Assembly (NCBI GenBank): GCA_016926985.1
Contig: JAFGNO010000083.1
Span: forward strand, 1 to 5,172
From: Anaerolineae bacterium
GTDB taxonomy: Bacteria; Chloroflexota; Anaerolineae; Aggregatilineales; UBA3940
Reading direction: 5' to 3'
Length of the DNA: 5,172 bases
Shown: one piece after another, positions 1-3,249 of the stretch
How positions within the stretch are numbered: position 1 is the stretch's first letter
Layout: each line of letters begins with the position of its first letter
Translations under genes and position numbers: made by a program
The notes under the pieces: generated by a model
What the model was told of the DNA's origin: nothing
Databases searched by the model: none
The model's input: only the letters and a program-made list of their open reading frames with translations

Positions 1-2
1 AT

Positions 3-20
3 TTCAGAAAACGTTCTGAA
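3..20. repeat. short inverted repeat (hairpin), 7-bp arms
   Basis: TTCAGAA (3-9) and TTCTGAA (14-20) are perfect inverted complements around a 4-base AACG loop. The right half also lies in a near-palindrome, CGTTC-T-GAACG (12-22). It could be an operator-like dyad or the end of a transcript entering from the left. It has no T-run on either strand, so it is not a clear intrinsic terminator. No function is assigned. Confidence 0.4.
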
Positions 21-39
21 CGATCAACCCTGCGTTCAG

Positions 40-61
40 ACAAGGGGCTTAAGCCCCTTGT
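40..61. repeat. perfect 22-bp GC-rich palindrome bracketed by GTTCAG repeats
   Basis: Bases 41-60 read CAAGGGGCTTAAGCCCCTTG, identical on both strands, and the outer bases 40 and 61 also pair. In RNA it would form a 9-bp stem with a TTAA loop. No T-tract follows on either strand, so a canonical Rho-independent terminator is not supported. GTTCAG occurs on both sides (34-39 and 60-65), like a short direct repeat around an insertion. It may be an interspersed palindromic repeat, a Rho-assisted or T-poor terminator for a gene left of the window, or a protein-binding site. Confidence 0.5.
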
Positions 62-197
62 TCAGTCAGTTATCTGAGGGTCTATAGATACGATCTCCCT
101 CTTGCAGCCAGATGGGAACGGGTTGTTGTTATCCCCTGTTCTCCAGTATGATCGGCAACGATGGATTAAGCAAGCAACACAACAATGCATGCCGCCA

Positions 198-206
198 TGA
201 TATAAT
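198..206 (+). promoter_or_regulatory. extended -10 promoter motif, TGATATAAT
   Basis: TGA (198-200) directly precedes a consensus TATAAT (201-206), giving a perfect TGnTATAAT extended -10 element. Such elements can work without a good -35, and none is visible about 17 bp upstream. The predicted transcription start is near base 213. That lies between the candidate ATG at 211 and the one at 223, and leaves a leader of only about 10 nt for the latter. The assignment rests on motif match and position alone. Confidence 0.45.
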
Positions 207-222
207 CCGGATGGATTTAACA

Positions 223-1065
223 ATGCCTGATCAAACCAATCCCATTGCCAACAACTCGCCTGCCAATGATGAGCAGCCGCCCGATCGCCGCCTGCTCGGT
301 CGATTGCAGGGCCAGCGGAACACAGACCAACCCCAGAACGACCAGCCAGGCGCGGAGCCGGAAAAGCAACAGGCCATCAATGACCTTCCTTTTGCTGCCC
401 CATTCACCAGCCATCCTGCCGATATATCAGAGACGACAGAACTGGCCTTCAGTTCTGACCCGCTGGTCGACAATCCCATAACCGCAATGGCCCTCCTTGA
501 GGAAAGAATGGCCGCGGTGACCCGTGAATTTGTCGTGGGTGAGGTGAACCAGGCCCAGTTCCAGACGATCTTCACCCACTATTCCGAGCAGCGGGAGATC
601 ATCGCCCGCCTGGCTTCCCGGCAGCCAGATTCGGACACCTGGAAACGGGCTGCAACCCGGGGCTTAACCACCCTGCTGCGAAAGCGTCACATGGCCGAGC
701 TGGAAGGGATGGCGATCTTTGTGAACGAGAGCGGCGAGATCGCGGCGGTGCTGGGGACATATGACCTGCCAGAAGAGCTTCAACCCTCACTGGAAATTGC
801 CATCACAACCGGCCCCCAGGTCCAGGCCAACCGGATTGATTCCCACATCACCCAGGTTGAGGGCGGGCGGTGGATGATCCTGGTCAGGGGACGGATGGTG
901 ACCACTGTCGCACTGTATTCCGCAGAACCGTCTTCCATCCAGCTCACCCAGCAGGAGATGGCACATCGAGAGTTCGAAATGCTGAACCAGGCCCCCTTCA
1001 AAGAAGGGATATTTGATGCGGACCAACTGGTTTTCCCTCAGCAAACCCTGTTTGAACAACCCTGA
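223..1065 (+). CDS. hypothetical protein, 280 aa, disordered N-terminus plus helical and alpha/beta regions
   Basis: I do not recognise the family. Residues 1 to about 75 are rich in Q, N, P, D and E and look disordered. Residues 86-132 are charged and helix-forming (TAMALLEERMAAVTREFVVG through SEQREIIARL) and could make a helical hairpin or coiled coil. A further helix follows at 138-156. Residues 160-235 alternate hydrophobic strands (GMAIFVNESGEIAAVLGTYD, GRWMILVRGRMVTTVALYS) and loosely resemble a GAF-, profilin- or roadblock-like sensor fold. There is no signal peptide or transmembrane segment, so it is probably cytoplasmic. The frame is open from ATG 112, but residues coded by 112-210 look non-protein-like. 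ATG 223 is preferred because a weak GGATGG lies 8 nt upstream and the extended -10 motif excludes 211. The gene converges on the methyltransferase with no gap. The reading frame is well supported; the function is unknown. Confidence 0.82.
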   Translation: MPDQTNPIANNSPANDEQPPDRRLLGRLQGQRNTDQPQNDQPGAEPEKQQAINDLPFAAPFTSHPADISETTELAFSSDPLVDNPITAMALLEERMAAVTREFVVGEVNQAQFQTIFTHYSEQREIIARLASRQPDSDTWKRAATRGLTTLLRKRHMAELEGMAIFVNESGEIAAVLGTYDLPEELQPSLEIAITTGPQVQANRIDSHITQVEGGRWMILVRGRMVTTVALYSAEPSSIQLTQQEMAHREFEMLNQAPFKEGIFDADQLVFPQQTLFEQP

Positions 1066-1782
1066 TCAATCCGCCGGCTTGTGAAGCTCGGCGACAATAT
1101 GCTCGGCGAACATGCCAGGCAGCACACGCACCAGCGCGGCATTGATCCTGAAAAACAGGGGGGTGAAGGCGAAATAGGTCGGGTCGTGGATCCGATGGAA
1201 GACTGCTACCTCCAGCCCGGCAGCCGCAGCCAACCGGGTAATGCGGCGTCGAGAATTCGCCCGGTAGGCAACCGGAAAAGCGTCCTCCGCAGCCCGCCCA
1301 TATAAAAGGGGTACCAGCCAGCGCTGCAAAGGCTTCAGCAAACGATTCAGAAGGGCTGCCGGACTGAAGGCGCCGGGCGTCATCAGGATAAACCTGCCGC
1401 CGGGCTTCAGAACTCGCGCCGCCTCGGAAAAACAGCCTGCAGGATTGTCAAGATGCTCAAGCACCCAGCTTGAGAGCACCAGGTCAAACACCCCGGTTCT
1501 GAACGGCAGGCGGGAGGCATCGGATGCTGCGCGCGGTAATCCGGGCATCCGGTGCTCATGCAGCGAAACAAAATCAGGATCAACGCAGAGCGGAGTGGAT
1601 ACCATATCCCCGATCTGCTCCAGCACACCGCCCCGCCCTCCTCCGACATCAAGCACCACCATTCCGGGGGCAAGCTGGCTGCGGATCAGTGTTTCATAGC
1701 AGGCTGTTGCCGGGATCCAGCCGGGGCGCATCCGGGTATAGATTTCCCGGTAGTAATTCTGATCATCCAGTGATAAGGTCAT
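1066..1782 (-). CDS. class I SAM-dependent methyltransferase, 238 aa
   Basis: It transfers a methyl group from S-adenosylmethionine to an unidentified small molecule or lipid. The core is the Methyltransf_11 type. Motif I is VLDVGGGRGG (43-52), with the D-x-G-x-G-x-G cofactor loop. The acidic residue binding the ribose is expected in CVDPD (66-70). ASDASRLPF (86-94) matches the adenine-binding region, FDLVLSSWVLEHLDNP (99-114) is the motif after strand 4, and ARVLKPGGRFILMTPG (122-137) is the usual strand-5 stretch. The C-terminal 100 residues are basic and hydrophobic (LLNRLLKPLQRWLVPLLYG) and may dock to membrane or substrate. Nothing fixes the substrate, so no gene symbol is given. ATG 1782 is the only sensible start but has no Shine-Dalgarno, and a strong hairpin ends 18 bp upstream. 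It lies downstream of and co-directional with ftsZ, and its stop abuts that of the convergent gene. Confidence 0.9.
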   Translation of the reverse strand: MTLSLDDQNYYREIYTRMRPGWIPATACYETLIRSQLAPGMVVLDVGGGRGGVLEQIGDMVSTPLCVDPDFVSLHEHRMPGLPRAASDASRLPFRTGVFDLVLSSWVLEHLDNPAGCFSEAARVLKPGGRFILMTPGAFSPAALLNRLLKPLQRWLVPLLYGRAAEDAFPVAYRANSRRRITRLAAAAGLEVAVFHRIHDPTYFAFTPLFFRINAALVRVLPGMFAEHIVAELHKPAD

Positions 1783-1800
1783 TGGTTGAATGTCAATTGA

Positions 1801-1826
1801 AAAGCCTCTGCGATTGCAGAGGCTTT
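1801..1826 (-). terminator. intrinsic-terminator-like hairpin after ftsZ
   Basis: AAAGCCTCTGC (1801-1811) and GCAGAGGCTTT (1816-1826) form a perfect 11-bp stem with a 4-base loop. On the minus strand it starts 24 bp past the ftsZ stop and is followed by TTTTCAATT, a short and imperfect U-tract. On the plus strand only three Ts follow. It most likely ends or attenuates ftsZ transcripts. It also sits just 18 bp ahead of the methyltransferase start codon, so it may influence that gene. Confidence 0.7.
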
Positions 1827-1850
1827 GTGTATATGCTGACAGCCAGCCCG

Positions 1851-3098
1851 CTATTCTTCATCCTGCTCGCGATAGCGGCGGCGCAGGAAAGCCGGCATGT
1901 CCAGATTCTCCTCATAACCGCGCGGCTGGGTCTGTTCCGGCTCATCGAAGCCCACCGGGCGCTGAACCGATTGCGCCGGCGCCACTCCTGCCGGATGCTC
2001 CGCCCCAAAACGCGGTCGCTGTGTGCGTATCTGCCCGAATCCGGTTGCAATCACGGTAATTCGGATGGTATCCATCATCCCCTCATCAATCACTGCGCCA
2101 AAGATCAGGTTGGCATTGGGATCGGCTGTTTCCTTGATGATCTCTGCCGCCTGATTGACCTCAAACAGGCTCATGTCCGGGCCGCCGGTGATATTAAAGA
2201 GAATCCCGCTTGCCCCATTGATGGTCACATCCAGCAGTTCGTTGGTGATCGCCTGCTGGGCGGCCTTACGCGCGCGCTCCTCACCGCTGGCCATACCCAC
2301 TGCCATAAGCGCCGCGCCACCCTCTGACATGATGGTACGAACATCGGCGAAGTCCAGGTTAATCAGGCCCGGCACAGTGATCAATTCGCTGATCCCCTGA
2401 ATGCCCTGGCGCAGCACGTCATCGGCCACGCTGAAGGCCTCCTGGAGGCTGGCCCGCTTGTCAACAATTTTGAGGAGACGGTCGTTGTGGATCACAATCA
2501 ACGTATTGACCGCGTTTTTAAGCCGGTCTATTCCTTCTGCGGCAACACGCTCACGCTGGCGGCCCTCAAAGCTGAAGGGCCGTGTAACCACGCCAATTGT
2601 CAGCGCGCCCTGCTGTTTGGCAATATCGGCAATGATTGGTGAGGCGCCGGTGCCGGTGCCCCCACCGATCCCGGCAGTAATGAAGACCATGTCTGCCTCG
2701 CCGATCACCTTGCCGAGGTCGTCGCGGTTTTCTTCAGCGGCCTTCCGGCCAATCTCGGGGTCTCCCCCTGCCCCCAGGCCACGCGTCAGTTTCTGGCCAA
2801 TCTGCACACGGTGCTTGGCCTGTGAAGCATCAAGCGCCTGCGCATCGGTGTTAACAGACACAAACTCTACGCCTGACATCCCTTCATCAATCATACGGTT
2901 GACGGCGTTATTGCCACCGCCACCTACACCAATGACCATAATTTTGGCATAGGATGCAATATCTTTTCCCAAATCAGCCATGAGCTGCTCTCCTGGATTT
3001 AACAATGGCCGCTCAGATGCGGTTTTGTGGTCTTGGGGTTTGTCGGACATGAACGGCACCTTCCGTGTCTTGATTGATCCGTTGAATCGGCCCTGCAT
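1851..3098 (-). CDS. ftsZ: cell division protein FtsZ, 415 aa (shorter starts possible)
   Basis: FtsZ is the tubulin-like GTPase that polymerises into the cytoplasmic Z-ring and recruits the division machinery. Numbering is from ATG 3098. The nucleotide-binding glycine loop GVGGGGNNA is at 57-65. The tubulin signature TAGIGGGTGTG is at 141-151. The T7 loop NLDFAD (247-252) supplies the aspartates that complete GTP hydrolysis across the subunit interface. The C-terminal domain ends at about 356 (ITVIATGF). A linker of about 40 residues follows, then the conserved C-terminal peptide LDMPAFLRRR (399-408), which normally binds FtsA/SepF/ZipA-type partners, and a charged tail. All key residues are present. 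One oddity is His204 in IVIHNDRLL, where Pro is usual. Starts at 3098, 3050 and 2981 all have Shine-Dalgarno sites. The 2981 start gives 376 aa, close to typical FtsZ length. No ftsA or mur genes flank it. Confidence 0.97.
   Translation of the reverse strand: MQGRFNGSIKTRKVPFMSDKPQDHKTASERPLLNPGEQLMADLGKDIASYAKIMVIGVGGGGNNAVNRMIDEGMSGVEFVSVNTDAQALDASQAKHRVQIGQKLTRGLGAGGDPEIGRKAAEENRDDLGKVIGEADMVFITAGIGGGTGTGASPIIADIAKQQGALTIGVVTRPFSFEGRQRERVAAEGIDRLKNAVNTLIVIHNDRLLKIVDKRASLQEAFSVADDVLRQGIQGISELITVPGLINLDFADVRTIMSEGGAALMAVGMASGEERARKAAQQAITNELLDVTINGASGILFNITGGPDMSLFEVNQAAEIIKETADPNANLIFGAVIDEGMMDTIRITVIATGFGQIRTQRPRFGAEHPAGVAPAQSVQRPVGFDEPEQTQPRGYEENLDMPAFLRRRYREQDEE
2990..2994 (-). promoter_or_regulatory. 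internal ribosome binding site for FtsZ start at 2981
   Basis: AGGAG lies 8 nt upstream of the in-frame ATG at 2979-2981. Starting here gives MADLGKDIASYAKIMVIGVGGGG, which aligns end to end with the short N-terminus typical of FtsZ proteins such as that of Bacillus subtilis. It may be the main start, or may produce a shorter isoform. Confidence 0.45.
3059..3064 (-). promoter_or_regulatory. ribosome binding site for FtsZ start at 3050
   Basis: GGAAGG, followed by TG, lies 8 nt upstream of the in-frame ATG at 3048-3050, which would give a 399-residue FtsZ beginning MSDKPQDHK. Spacing is better than for the 3098 start, although the motif match is weaker. Confidence 0.4.
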
Positions 3099-3108
3099 CT
3101 GAGACCAA

Positions 3109-3114
3109 CCTCCT
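3109..3114 (-). promoter_or_regulatory. consensus Shine-Dalgarno AGGAGG for FtsZ start at 3098
   Basis: A full AGGAGG lies 10 nt upstream of ATG 3096-3098. The match is perfect and the spacing is at the long end of the useful range. This is why the longest start is listed for ftsZ, with the two downstream starts kept as alternatives. Confidence 0.6.
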
Positions 3115-3165
3115 GCCTTTTTACCGGTCGCGGACGGTGGAAAGGACCTCAGAATGCCAGAATCT

Positions 3166-3182
3166 TATGTGATGGTCACTTA
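3166..3182. promoter_or_regulatory. operator-like dyad 1 in the ftsZ leader (GTGA-TGG-TCAC)
   Basis: GTGA (3169-3172) and TCAC (3176-3179) are symmetric around a 3-base spacer, and outer TA/TA bases (3166-3167, 3181-3182) extend the symmetry. It shares the GTGATGG...TCAC core with the second dyad 16 bp away. The symmetry is typical of dimeric regulator sites, but the regulator is unknown. As RNA it could form only a very small hairpin. Confidence 0.4.
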
Positions 3183-3183
3183 T

Positions 3184-3197
3184 TGTGATGGCTCACA
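3184..3197. promoter_or_regulatory. operator-like dyad 2 in the ftsZ leader (TGTGA-TGGC-TCACA)
   Basis: TGTGA and TCACA form a perfect 5-bp inverted repeat around TGGC. It is a near copy of dyad 1, with one extra C in the spacer. The half-sites resemble those bound by CRP/FNR-family proteins, but CRP sites have a 6-base spacer, so that identity is not claimed. It lies just downstream of the predicted ftsZ transcription start, where repressor operators often occur. Confidence 0.4.
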
Positions 3198-3209
3198 GGT
3201 AAGTTACAT

Positions 3210-3237
3210 ATTATGTTAAATTCGGCAAAATGCGCAA
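3210..3237 (-). promoter_or_regulatory. candidate sigma-70-type promoter for ftsZ
   Basis: On the minus strand a -35-like TTGCGC (3237-3232) and a -10-like CATAAT (3215-3210, five of six consensus bases) are separated by 16 bp in an AT-rich patch. The predicted transcription start is near 3203, giving a leader of about 105 nt that contains the two dyads and the AGGAGG. The -35 is weak, so confidence is moderate. Confidence 0.45.
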
Positions 3238-3249
3238 CTTCCCGAATCT
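3218..3249 (-). terminator. weak hairpin at the 3' end of the NACHT gene
   Basis: On the minus strand AGATTCGG (3249-3242) can pair with CCGAATTT (3225-3218), with one G-U pair and a loop of about 16 nt, directly at the NACHT stop codon. The loop is large and only a short T-run is present, so termination would be inefficient. The structure overlaps the -35 region of the candidate ftsZ promoter. Confidence 0.25.

Noticed and set aside
112..222. N-terminal extension of the first gene from ATG 112
   Set aside because: There is no Shine-Dalgarno at 112, the residues (Cys- and His-containing, irregular) look unlike the rest of the protein, and an extended -10 box lies inside the segment.
1791..1796. 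TTGACA -35 box on the minus strand before the methyltransferase
   Set aside because: The hexamer is perfect, but no -10 lies 16-18 bp downstream. The closest candidate, TTATCA, is at 14 bp and inside the coding region.
1524..2327. 267-codon plus-strand open frame across the methyltransferase start and the ftsZ 3' part
   Set aside because: It lies antisense to two genes with strong family motifs and runs through the intergenic hairpin. Its product is rich in R, H, C and P with no recognisable domain. It is a codon-bias shadow.
2401..2952. 183-codon plus-strand open frame antisense to ftsZ
   Set aside because: Its low-complexity S/P/A/R-rich product is typical of the reverse of a GC-rich coding sequence, and ftsZ on the other strand is certain.
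3184..3197. CRP binding site (TGTGA...TCACA)
   Set aside because: The half-sites match, but the spacer is 4 bases, not the 6 required by CRP. It is listed only as an operator-like dyad.
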